Below are positions 7,397 through 13,793 of a stretch of DNA of 16,247 nt, in pieces. Numbering within the stretch: the first letter of the stretch is position 1; every line of letters begins with the position of its first letter. The stretch lies in the NCBI GenBank assembly GCA_945869365.1, contig CAMBOW010000040.1:1-16247 (forward strand), given 5' to 3'. The stretch comes from Flavobacterium psychrophilum (GTDB taxonomy: Bacteria; Bacteroidota; Bacteroidia; Flavobacteriales; Flavobacteriaceae). Under the pieces are notes generated by a model, which saw nothing but the letters and a program-made list of their open reading frames with translations, made no database searches and was not told the DNA's origin. The translations under genes and the position numbers were made by a program.

Positions 7397-7936
7397 ATGA
7401 ACAAGCAACTCATTGTATTTATTGGAGGTCCTGGCACTGGCAAAACTACCCTAATAGAGGAGTTGTTGGCCCAAGGCTATTGTTGCTATCCTGAAATTTC
7501 TAGGCAAGTTACCCTAGAAGCTCGCAAGCAAGGGATTGAACAATTGTTTCTAGAAAAGCCCCTGTTGTTTAGCGAATTACTGCTCGAAGGACGCATCAAC
7601 CAATACAAAACTGCCTTAGAAGAAAAACACGAGTGGGTTTTTATTGATCGGGGCATACCCGATGTGTTGGCCTATATGCACTACATTGGAGACAGTTACC
7701 CTACCCATTTTGATGCCGCTTGCAAAGCGCATACTTACACAAAAATATTTATTCTCCCGCCTTGGGAAGAAATATATGAATCAGACGAGGCGCGTTACGA
7801 AAGCTTTGAACAAGCTGCTCTAATTCACGAACATTTGGTAGAAACCTACCAGCAATATGGATACACGCTCATCGAAGTACCCAAAGTATCTTTGCCAGAT
7901 CGCATTGCCTTTGTTTTACAAACACTGTTTGAATAA
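7397..7936 (+). CDS. AAA_28-type P-loop ATPase (NadR/Ttd14-like)
   Basis: The 179-residue cytoplasmic protein has a Walker A motif GGPGTGKTT (residues 10-18) right after the first strand, and a Walker B-like strand WVFIDRGIPD in the middle, in the style of small nucleotide or nucleoside kinases. The helix rich in Arg and Gln after EISRQ and the later ESDEARYESFEQA segment resemble the AAA_28 (NadR/Ttd14-like) family. The substrate is unknown; a kinase acting on a small molecule is possible. I start at the ATG at 7397 rather than 10 codons earlier because the promoter box lies inside the longer form and the strand LIVFIGG then starts at residue 5, as is usual. recQ follows after 79 bases on the same strand, so joint transcription is possible. 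Confidence 0.78.
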   Translation: MNKQLIVFIGGPGTGKTTLIEELLAQGYCCYPEISRQVTLEARKQGIEQLFLEKPLLFSELLLEGRINQYKTALEEKHEWVFIDRGIPDVLAYMHYIGDSYPTHFDAACKAHTYTKIFILPPWEEIYESDEARYESFEQAALIHEHLVETYQQYGYTLIEVPKVSLPDRIAFVLQTLFE

Positions 7937-8015
7937 ATTTGGCGAACAGCTCACAGGGCTACATTTTATTTTTTACTTTTAAGGGGTCGAAACTAAACTT
8001 CTATTCCTTATCTAT

Positions 8016-9908
8016 ATGCCAAACGCACTTTCTATCCTCAAACAACATTGGAATCACGACGTATTCCGCAACCCCCAAGATCAAATTATTGAAGCCGTAT
8101 TGGCGCAAAAAGATTGCCTGGCCCTCTTGCCTACTGGCGGCGGAAAATCAATTTGTTTTCAGGTTCCTACACTTGTTCAAGCAGGTATTTGCTTGGTGAT
8201 TTCTCCACTGGTTGCCCTCATGAAAGACCAGGTAGAAAACTTGCAAAAACGCAACATCAAAGCCCTGGCACTCACCGGCGGACTCTCCACCAACGAACTC
8301 ATTGATTTACTCGACAATTGCCAGTTTGGAAGCTATAAATTCTTGTATGTATCGCCCGAACGCTTACAAACGGGCTGGATTGTAGAACGACTGGAGAAAC
8401 TACCCATTTCGCTCATCGCGGTAGATGAAGCCCATTGTATTTCGCAGTGGGGACATGATTTTCGTCCGGCCTATCTGAAGATTGGTTTGCTGCGGCATTC
8501 CTTTCCAAAAACACCAATAATCGCCCTTACTGCCTCGGCAACCGCCCGCGTGCAAAACGACATCATTCAATTATTGGGCTTGCGTGATCCGGCAATTTTT
8601 AAGCAATCATTTGTGCGGCCCAATTTGAGTTTCCAAGTAGTGCATACCGCTGATAAGCTGCATTATTTAGATCAATTTTTCCGTCAGTTTCCACAGCCTG
8701 CCATAATTTATGTGCGCAACCGCAAATCGTGTTACGACTACGTAGCCCAACTCAACGCGATAGGATTTCAGGCCACCTTGTATCACGGAGGCTTAACCCC
8801 CAAAGAAAAAGAAAAAAATCGACACGATTGGATGCAAGCCAAAGCCCAAATTATGGTAGCCACCAATGCCTTTGGAATGGGCATAGACCGAGCCGATGTA
8901 AAAACAGTGGTGCATGTGCAACTGCCCGAAAGCCTGGAAAACTATTACCAAGAAGCTGGACGAGCGGGACGGGACGGCAGCTCGGCACAAGCCATTTTAC
9001 TAGTTGGCCCATCTGATTGTGTGCAAGCCGAAAACCAATTTTTGGCCCAACTGCCAGACAAAGCTTTTTTGGCTTTGGTCTACAAAAAGCTTTGTGCCTA
9101 TTTTCAGATTGCCTACGGGGAAGGAATCAGCCAATCGTTTCGATTTAATTTGCAGCAATTTTGTCTAAAATATGATTTATCTACTGTAAAAACATTCAAT
9201 TGTTTACAGTTTTTAGACCGACAAGGGGTGCTTCAATTATCGTCTGAATATTCTCAAAAAGTACAATTACAATTTACTATTCCCTCGAAAGAAGTGTTGC
9301 GTTATTGCAGTTTAAACCCCAAAGACGAGGCCATCGTGAGTACCTTAATGCGATTGTATCCAGGTATTTATGAGATGCTAATTCCGTTGAATATTCCGTT
9401 AGTAGCCAAAAAAGCAGAAACTACCGAAGCGCGTGTAGAAAATGTGCTAGACAAATTACAGCAAAAAGAAATGGTTGTGTATCAAGCAAACAAAAACGAC
9501 ACAGCGATACTCTTTATGGAAATTCGCGACGACGACTACACCATCAACCGCATTGCCAAATACCTGATTACGCAAAACGAATTAAAAACGCAACAATTAC
9601 AAGCGGTTTTGCGATACAGCAAGCAAACAAAAGTATGTTGTTCACAATTTTTGGCTGCCTATTTTGGCGATACACAAACCCAAGCATGCCAACAATGTTC
9701 AGTTTGTATGGCTCGGGCCTCCCCATCAACAAATCCAACTGCAGTAGTGCAGGGGATTTTAACCGAATTACAAGCAGGGGATTTGAGTTCTAGAGAATTG
9801 GCTGTAAAATTAGCAATTGACGAGGCAAGCCTTATCTTTGCGATTCAAACCTTATTAGAACACAAGCAAATTAAATTGGAAGCCTCTAACCGCTATACCT
9901 TATATTAA
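8016..9908 (+). CDS. recQ: ATP-dependent DNA helicase of the RecQ family
   Basis: RecQ enzymes unwind DNA 3' to 5' during recombinational repair. The 630-residue protein shows the Q motif region (NPQDQ, 19-23), Walker A TGGGKS (40-45), DEAH box (137-140) with the aromatic-rich loop CISQWGHDFRPAY, TASAT (172-176), YHGG (256-259), VATNAFGMGIDRADV (281-295) and motif VI QEAGRAGRDG (312-321). A zinc-binding cluster is visible at Cys542, Cys558, Cys561 and Cys564. It lies over 200 residues after motif VI, whereas in E. coli RecQ it follows within about 60. A winged-helix-like segment seems to come before it. No HRDC domain is visible. This fits the short second RecQ of Flavobacteria. The stop overlaps the start of fmt by one base. 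A weak TACTTTTA box at 7974-7981 is a possible promoter. Confidence 0.93.
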   Translation: MPNALSILKQHWNHDVFRNPQDQIIEAVLAQKDCLALLPTGGGKSICFQVPTLVQAGICLVISPLVALMKDQVENLQKRNIKALALTGGLSTNELIDLLDNCQFGSYKFLYVSPERLQTGWIVERLEKLPISLIAVDEAHCISQWGHDFRPAYLKIGLLRHSFPKTPIIALTASATARVQNDIIQLLGLRDPAIFKQSFVRPNLSFQVVHTADKLHYLDQFFRQFPQPAIIYVRNRKSCYDYVAQLNAIGFQATLYHGGLTPKEKEKNRHDWMQAKAQIMVATNAFGMGIDRADVKTVVHVQLPESLENYYQEAGRAGRDGSSAQAILLVGPSDCVQAENQFLAQLPDKAFLALVYKKLCAYFQIAYGEGISQSFRFNLQQFCLKYDLSTVKTFNCLQFLDRQGVLQLSSEYSQKVQLQFTIPSKEVLRYCSLNPKDEAIVSTLMRLYPGIYEMLIPLNIPLVAKKAETTEARVENVLDKLQQKEMVVYQANKNDTAILFMEIRDDDYTINRIAKYLITQNELKTQQLQAVLRYSKQTKVCCSQFLAAYFGDTQTQACQQCSVCMARASPSTNPTAVVQGILTELQAGDLSSRELAVKLAIDEASLIFAIQTLLEHKQIKLEASNRYTLY

Positions 9909-10855
9909 TGGATCCGTTACGCATTGTTTTTATGGGCACGCCCGATTTTGCTGTGGGCATTTTAGACAGTCTGCTCCAGAACCACTATACGGTTGTGGGG
10001 GTAATTACCGTGGCCGACAAACCGGCTGGACGCGGTCAGAAAGTAAAGTTCTCGGCTGTAAAAGACTATGCCTTAGCACACAGCTTGCCACTTTTGCAAC
10101 CCACCAACTTAAAAGACGAAATTTTTCTAGCCGAATTGGCTGCCTTACAAGCCAATCTACAAGCTGTTGTCGCCTTTAGAATGTTGCCCAAAGTGGTGTG
10201 GGAAATGCCCCAATACGGCACTTTTAATTTACACGCTTCCTTGCTTCCCAATTACCGCGGGGCAGCTCCTATCAATTGGGCCATTATTAATGGAGAAACC
10301 GAAACGGGTGTTACTAGCTTTTTTATTGATGATAAAATAGATACGGGTGCCATGTTGCTGCATGCCAAAACACCTATAGATCCGCAAGAATCAGCTGGAA
10401 CCTTGCACGATCGCTTGATGCAATTGGGCGCACAAACCGTGATCGAAACCCTGCAGCTCATCCAACAAGGAAATCCAGTTACCCAGTTGCAAGCCGATCA
10501 GCCCGATTTAAAAACCGCCTACAAACTCAACAAGGAAAACTGCAAAATTGATTGGAATCAACCAGCCAAAAGTATTCACGATTTAATACGTGGCCTATCG
10601 CCCTACCCTGCTGCTTGGTGTAACCTTATCAACAACGAACAAGAAAGTGCAATTAAAGTGTATGAAGCAACTTATGAGTTGGTTACTCACCAAAATCCCA
10701 TAGGTCAACTTGAAGTGCACAAAAAAGAATTGAAGGTGGCTGTTGCCGATGGCTATGTGCATTTATTGCAAATTCAACTGCCAGGCAAGAACAAAATGAA
10801 GGTCGCCGACTTGCTCAATGGCTTTGTATTGTCTGAAAAGGCGACCCTATATTAA
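9908..10855 (+). CDS. fmt: Methionyl-tRNA formyltransferase
   Basis: Fmt transfers a formyl group from 10-formyl-tetrahydrofolate to methionine on the initiator tRNA. The 315-residue protein has the full family pattern: FMGTPDFAV near the start, the DKPAGRGQK loop (37-45), and the catalytic set Asn107, His109 (in FNLHASLLPNYRGAAP) and Asp145 (in DKIDTGAM). The C-terminal tRNA-binding OB-like domain runs from about residue 205, with IRGLSPYPAAW at its start. Length is normal. The ATG overlaps the recQ stop (TAATG), implying translational coupling. A terminator hairpin begins immediately after the stop. The initiator tRNA itself is not in this window. Confidence 0.96.
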   Translation: MDPLRIVFMGTPDFAVGILDSLLQNHYTVVGVITVADKPAGRGQKVKFSAVKDYALAHSLPLLQPTNLKDEIFLAELAALQANLQAVVAFRMLPKVVWEMPQYGTFNLHASLLPNYRGAAPINWAIINGETETGVTSFFIDDKIDTGAMLLHAKTPIDPQESAGTLHDRLMQLGAQTVIETLQLIQQGNPVTQLQADQPDLKTAYKLNKENCKIDWNQPAKSIHDLIRGLSPYPAAWCNLINNEQESAIKVYEATYELVTHQNPIGQLEVHKKELKVAVADGYVHLLQIQLPGKNKMKVADLLNGFVLSEKATLY

Positions 10856-10888
10856 GGCTAATCCCTTTATTTGTGGGATTTTTTAGCC
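10856..10888 (+). terminator. Intrinsic terminator after fmt
   Basis: AATCCC (10860-10865) pairs with GGGATT (10875-10880) around a nine-base loop, followed by a run of T to 10884. An outer arm GGCT (10856-10859) pairs with AGCC (10885-10888), closing the whole structure. It starts right after the fmt stop codon. Confidence 0.8.
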
Positions 10889-10902
10889 GAAAATCAATTC
10901 CT

Positions 10903-10935
10903 TTATTAACAAAACGCTTGAGTTATCAACAAAAC
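10903..10935. repeat. 13-bp direct repeat upstream of the HU promoter
   Basis: TTATTAACAAAAC (10903-10915) and TTATCAACAAAAC (10923-10935) differ by one base and lie 20 bases apart, about two helical turns. The first nine bases are the same word found upstream of aroQ. The pair ends 22 bases before the -33 element of HU, a fitting place for an activator or DnaA-like protein. Function is inferred from position only. Confidence 0.55.
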
Positions 10936-10957
10936 AAGGGAAATAATCGCTTAAGCC

Positions 10958-10987
10958 TTGCGCAGTATGTAATTCCTACTAAATTTG
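10958..10987 (+). promoter_or_regulatory. Strong promoter of the HU gene
   Basis: TTG (10958-10960), 19 bases of spacer and TAAATTTG (10980-10987) match the Bacteroidota consensus in both boxes and in spacing. Transcription should begin near 10992-10994, giving a leader of about 40 bases ahead of the ATG at 11033. Confidence 0.8.
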
Positions 10988-11032
10988 TTTTCTATAACAG
11001 AATGTTTAACCAATCATTTAATACTTTTCATT

Positions 11033-11305
11033 ATGAACAAATCAGAATTAATCGATGCTATTGCTGCAGACGCAGGAATTACAAAAGCGGCTGCTAAATC
11101 AGCTTTAGAGTCATTTTTAGGAAACGTAGGTGCTACTTTGAAAAAAGGTGGTAGAGTTTCTTTAGTAGGTTTTGGATCTTGGTCAGTTTCTAAAAGAGCT
11201 GCTAGAGACGGAAGAAACCCACAAACTGGAAAAACTATCAAAATCGCTGCTAAAAATGTAGTGAAATTTAAAGCTGGTGCTGATTTAGAAGGATCAGTAA
11301 ACTAG
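11033..11305 (+). CDS. hup: HU-family nucleoid DNA-binding protein
   Basis: HU binds and bends DNA as a dimer and helps organise the nucleoid. The 90-residue product has the classic layout: MNKSELIDAIA helix, a second helix (ITKAAAKSALESFL), the GRVSLVGFGSWSV hairpin, and the DNA-binding arm RAARDGRNPQTGKTIKI, which contains the RNPQTG signature with the intercalating Pro. The end, KNVVKFKAGADLEGSVN, is normal. The frame is open 16 codons upstream, but the start at 11033 gives the standard length and lies downstream of the predicted transcription start. All Arg codons are AGA, unlike neighbouring fmt, consistent with very high expression. Single-gene unit with its own promoter and terminator. 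Confidence 0.96.
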   Translation: MNKSELIDAIAADAGITKAAAKSALESFLGNVGATLKKGGRVSLVGFGSWSVSKRAARDGRNPQTGKTIKIAAKNVVKFKAGADLEGSVN

Positions 11306-11329
11306 TTTTTAGTTTATCAAAATAAAATC

Positions 11330-11355
11330 AAGTCTCCCTAGTGGAGACTTTTTTT
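11330..11355 (+). terminator. Intrinsic terminator of the HU gene
   Basis: AAGTCTCC (11330-11337) pairs perfectly with GGAGACTT (11343-11350) over a five-base loop and is followed by five more T residues. Confidence 0.92.
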
Positions 11356-11403
11356 ATGGAATCAATTACTTTTTTTTAGTATTTTTAGGTGCAAATCAAA
11401 CCC

Positions 11404-11964
11404 ATGTCAGCAAAACAACTCGAGAAAGGAAGCCTACTTTTGGCCGAGCCCGCCATATTGGGAGACGCTACCTTTGCACGTGCGGTAATCTTAGTAGCCG
11501 AGCACAGCAACGAGGGGTCGGTGGGATTTATGCTCAATAAACCGTTTTCTTTTACCTTAAACGAATTGGTTCCAGAAATAAAGGCCAGATTTAAATTATA
11601 CAACGGAGGGCCTGTAGAAGAAGACAACCTCTATTTTATTCACAACGTACCTCAACTCATTCCAAACAGTGTAGAGATTTCTCAGGGAATTTATTGGGGT
11701 GGAGATTTTGAACTCACCAAAAACCTTCTCAATTCAGGACAACTGAGTCAGCATAACATTCGATTTTTTTTGGGCTACAGCGGTTGGGCAACTTCTCAAT
11801 TAAACGAAGAATTGGCAGCCAACTCTTGGATTGTTGCGCCAAATCAATACAACGATACATTAATTGGGGTTTCTGCGACCAATTTCTGGAAAAAGCAATT
11901 GCTGCAGCTGGGCGGTGAATACGTGTTATGGTCTAACGCGCCCGAGAATCCGGAACTGAATTAA
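11404..11964 (+). CDS. YqgE/AlgH family protein
   Basis: The 186-residue cytoplasmic protein is of the YqgE/AlgH (DUF179) family: LEKGSLLLAEPAILGDATF at the start, AVILVAEHSNEGSVGFMLNKP, YNGGPVEEDNLYFIH, and RFFLGYSGWATSQLNEEL near residue 115-135. The biochemical role is unknown; AlgH was once linked to alginate regulation in Pseudomonas, but this link is weak and should not be transferred. A GTG at 11389 would add five residues; I prefer the ATG at 11404, which places the conserved KGSLLLAEP at the usual distance from the start. The stop codon is shared in a palindrome with the convergent aminotransferase gene. The only promoter candidate is a poor TATTTTTA at 11380-11387. Confidence 0.88.
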   Translation: MSAKQLEKGSLLLAEPAILGDATFARAVILVAEHSNEGSVGFMLNKPFSFTLNELVPEIKARFKLYNGGPVEEDNLYFIHNVPQLIPNSVEISQGIYWGGDFELTKNLLNSGQLSQHNIRFFLGYSGWATSQLNEELAANSWIVAPNQYNDTLIGVSATNFWKKQLLQLGGEYVLWSNAPENPELN

Positions 11965-12791
11965 AGTGACGCATTCAAATTGATCAGTAAATACTGGGCC
12001 AATTCAGTTGTGTACGACTTTTTGCGGTAGGTAGTAATCGGCTGTATGCCCCGAATGACATTGGTTACAAATAACTCATCTGCTTTTTGCAAATCAAAAG
12101 GCGAAATGGGTTGTTCCAGCAGCGTATACGTAGATTGTTTTCCTAACAACCGAATGAGTTGCTTGCGCATAATTCCGTTTAAACAGCCTTCGCTCAAGGG
12201 CGGCGTAATTACAGTTGAACCGCTGCGCAGAAATAGATTTCCGTGCAAAGCTTCTACCACATTTTTTTCGTCGTTGAGCAACAAACAGGTTTGGAGACCG
12301 TTTTCCTGGGCAAAAATACTGCCCGTAATGTGCAGCATTTTGTTGGTGGTTTTTAAGGTAGAAAGCAAGTGCTTGCTGACGTAAAAATCTTTGTACAAAT
12401 CAACTTCGTAGGGCTCGGCGTTCAGCACATATTCTCCCGAGGGTAAAGCAGTCGCTTGAATCAGATAACTCACGGTATTGGTCTGGGGCAGATAGTATCC
12501 GCCGGCATTGCGAAATACCGTGCATCGCACTCTACCTGATGCTGAACACGAATTGGCCGTAGCGGTTTTGAGCAACTCGGCTTCAAAAAACTCCAGGGTG
12601 AAGTTCATGGGGATTTTCATCCGCACGATACGCATCGAAGACAAAAGTCGAAAGTAATGATCTTCTAAAAAAAGAACTTTACCGTTGATAACTTTGATGG
12701 TTTCAAACACCCCATCGCCGTATAAAAAACCTCTGTTTTCGTGCAAAGAAATAGGAATTGCAGCCTGTAAATCTCCGTTAAAATTCACCAT
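11961..12791 (-). CDS. Fold-type IV PLP-dependent aminotransferase-like protein (class IV; aminodeoxychorismate lyase or aminotransferase)
   Basis: The 276-residue protein has the class IV aminotransferase fold used by branched-chain aminotransferase, D-amino acid aminotransferase and PabC. GFLYGDGVFETIKV (21-34) is the usual N-terminal motif. Lys147 in STLKTTN is the predicted PLP lysine, and VVEALHGNLF (178-187) with Glu180 follows 33 residues later, the spacing seen in PabC. PPLSEGCLNGIMR (197-209) is the phosphate-binding turn. PabC activity (4-aminobenzoate for folate) is the likely role in Flavobacteria, but the substrate cannot be decided from motifs. The gene starts directly after the T tract of the upstream terminator, with no Shine-Dalgarno, and its own promoter box lies at 12826-12833. 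It ends in a stop shared with yqgE. Confidence 0.85.
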   Translation of the reverse strand: MVNFNGDLQAAIPISLHENRGFLYGDGVFETIKVINGKVLFLEDHYFRLLSSMRIVRMKIPMNFTLEFFEAELLKTATANSCSASGRVRCTVFRNAGGYYLPQTNTVSYLIQATALPSGEYVLNAEPYEVDLYKDFYVSKHLLSTLKTTNKMLHITGSIFAQENGLQTCLLLNDEKNVVEALHGNLFLRSGSTVITPPLSEGCLNGIMRKQLIRLLGKQSTYTLLEQPISPFDLQKADELFVTNVIRGIQPITTYRKKSYTTELAQYLLINLNASL

Positions 12792-12824
12792 AAAAAAACC
12801 GCCATTTCGATTGTGAAAGGCGGT
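12792..12824 (-). terminator. Terminator of the START-like gene, abutting the next start codon
   Basis: On the minus strand ACCGCC (12824-12819) pairs with GGCGGT (12803-12798). A second block GAAA/TTTC (12815-12818 with 12805-12808) extends the stem past a one-base bulge, and the loop is six bases. The seven T residues that follow (complement of 12792-12798) end right at the ATG of the aminotransferase gene (12791). It lies 25 bases after the stop of the START-like gene. Confidence 0.8.
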
Positions 12825-12825
12825 A

Positions 12826-12833
12826 CAAATATA
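12826..12833 (-). promoter_or_regulatory. -7 box of the aminotransferase gene, next to the terminator stem
   Basis: The minus strand reads TATATTTG, an exact TAnnTTTG match. The start of transcription is expected about 4-7 bases further, near 12819-12822, within the 5' arm of the terminator hairpin. A -33 element is not obvious. Confidence 0.55.
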
Positions 12834-12848
12834 AGTTGTTCAGCTGGT

Positions 12849-13241
12849 TTATACCGAACCGATGATGTGTTTTAAATCAGAAATTTGATTCTCCCATAGC
12901 AATTGAGCTTCGTCCACTTCATCAGCAAAAGCAAAATCTATCACAACCAAGGAGACATCTTTGGTGATTTCGTCTTCCATGATACGCATCTCAAAATAAT
13001 ATTCGGTGTCTTTTTTGTTTTCATCCACCCAACGGAATTTTATTTTCTCTCCCGATTTTTTAGACGATAGACGGGCCACCTCTTCTGAGTCATTCCAAAT
13101 AAAAGTAAAGAACTCTCCACGGGAATTAACATTGTCAGAAAACCACTCCGAAAGCCCCGAAGGCGTTGAAATGTACTGGTATAATAATTGAGGAGAGGAG
13201 TTTATCGGAAACTCTAATTCGAAGCGTATTTTGGCGTCCAT
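12849..13241 (-). CDS. START-like domain protein (AHA1/SRPBCC-type fold)
   Basis: The 130-residue product belongs to the small START-like proteins of Flavobacteria. LEFPINSSPQLLYQYISTPSGLSEWF is the standard opening of the SRPBCC/AHA1 helix-grip fold, followed by strands around FTFIWNDSEEVARL and EKIKFRWVDE and a final long helix that begins near DEAQLLWENQ. Such proteins have a hydrophobic cavity for a lipid-like or aromatic ligand; the ligand here is unknown. The frame stays open 47 codons further upstream, but that part is Phe-, Tyr- and Lys-rich, overlaps the divergent tRNA promoter and is not protein-like, so I start at the ATG at 13239-13241 (MDAKIRFELE). It lies between the aminotransferase gene and tRNA-Met. 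Confidence 0.85.
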   Translation of the reverse strand: MDAKIRFELEFPINSSPQLLYQYISTPSGLSEWFSDNVNSRGEFFTFIWNDSEEVARLSSKKSGEKIKFRWVDENKKDTEYYFEMRIMEDEITKDVSLVVIDFAFADEVDEAQLLWENQISDLKHIIGSV

Positions 13242-13260
13242 TGTGTGTACTAATTTTTTG

Positions 13261-13268
13261 GAAATATA
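13261..13268 (-). promoter_or_regulatory. Possible -7 box of the START-like gene
   Basis: The minus strand reads TATATTTC, one mismatch from TAnnTTTG, 19 bases before the start codon. No good -33 element is visible. Confidence 0.35.
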
Positions 13269-13325
13269 TAGAATATAAAAGCAATAAAAAAAGAAATGGT
13301 AAAGTATTTTTTTTGTCAGATTATA

Positions 13326-13356
13326 TTTGTAGCCGTTACTATTTATTTTATATTTG
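13326..13356 (+). promoter_or_regulatory. Promoter of tRNA-Met
   Basis: TATATTTG at 13349-13356 is an exact -7 box. Exactly 19 bases upstream lies TTTG (13326-13329) as -33 element, itself the end of a second TATATTTG at 13322-13329. Transcription should begin near 13362, about 27 bases before the mature tRNA. Confidence 0.8.
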
Positions 13357-13388
13357 CAGCCTCCAAAAGAGAAAATAACCAATAGCCT

Positions 13389-13462
13389 GGCGAGGTAGCT
13401 CAGTTGGTTAGAGCGCAGGATTCATAACCCTGAGGTCACGGGTTCAACTCCCGTCCTCGCTA
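13389..13462 (+). tRNA. tRNA-Met (CAT anticodon, elongator type)
   Basis: All four arms fold: acceptor GGCGAGG with CCTCGCT, D arm GCTC/GAGC, anticodon arm with loop TTCATAA, and T arm ACGGG/CCCGT with loop TTCAACT. The anticodon is CAT. The first pair is G-T, not the unpaired C1-A72 of bacterial initiator tRNAs, and the anticodon stem lacks the three consecutive G-C pairs next to the loop. That points to the elongator, although an Ile tRNA with a modified CAT anticodon cannot be excluded by eye. The pair next to the loop is A-C. CCA is not encoded. Length is 74 bases with discriminator A. Confidence 0.95.
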
Positions 13463-13470
13463 CAAACAAC

Positions 13471-13505
13471 AAACCCTTAGTATTCAACATATTAAGGGTT
13501 TTTTT
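13471..13505 (+). terminator. Intrinsic terminator of the tRNA transcript
   Basis: AAACCCTTA (13471-13479) pairs perfectly with TAAGGGTTT (13493-13501). Four more pairs, one of them G-T, extend the stem to a five-base loop. A run of seven T residues (13499-13505) follows. Confidence 0.92.
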
Positions 13506-13586
13506 ATGGGTTTTTATCGATTTATAAAATCCATAGAGTAAGGAAATGAAGTGAATAATAAACTGAAAACAGCACCTTCAAGAAAT

Positions 13587-13712
13587 TGGCGGTTCAGTGG
13601 TTTAATGATCCCGCACATTCGGGATTGTGCTTCGTATCTAGTTCAGTGCTGGCAGACGGTTTTCGTCTCCGATCCACTTAATAAATTGTCGATAAGTGAA
13701 TCTTTAAAATTA
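13587..13712. other. GC-richer structured intergenic element after tRNA-Met
   Basis: This is the main content of the 331-base gene-free stretch 13463-13793. The word GTTCAGTG occurs at 13592-13599 and 13641-13648. Several inverted repeats follow each other: ATCCCG/CGGGAT (13608-13613, 13620-13625), GCACA/TGTGC (13613-13617, 13626-13630), AGACG/CGTCT (13654-13658, 13664-13668) and GATCCACTTA with TAAGTGAATC (13671-13680, 13693-13702; one mismatch). It could be a small RNA, an interspersed repeat or a remnant of a mobile element. I find no open reading frame, Rfam-like riboswitch core or terminal repeats that decide this. The rest of the stretch (13506-13586 and 13713-13755) is plain AT-rich DNA. 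Confidence 0.5.
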
Positions 13713-13755
13713 GTTTTTGTTACTTTGTGAAATCAAAATTGGGTGATTGTATAGA

Positions 13756-13787
13756 TTACGTTACCAGATTGAAATTTTTATACGTAA
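13756..13787. promoter_or_regulatory. Inverted repeat in the leader of the TPR-HTH gene
   Basis: TTACGT (13756-13761) and ACGTAA (13782-13787) form an inverted repeat with a 20-base spacer, 6 bases before the first ATG of the regulator gene. It could be an operator for autoregulation or a leader hairpin. The arms are short and may be chance. Confidence 0.25.
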
Positions 13788-13793
13788 CTCTTC

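Noticed and set aside
13242..13382. Longer N-terminus for the START-like protein (47 extra residues)
   Set aside because: The extension is rich in Phe, Tyr and Lys, overlaps the tRNA promoter, and homologues begin at the MDAKIRF-type start.
13608..13630. Classical H-type pseudoknot from the interleaved arms
   Set aside because: The connecting loops would be zero bases long on both sides, which is not feasible for two full 5-bp stems; alternating hairpins are more likely.
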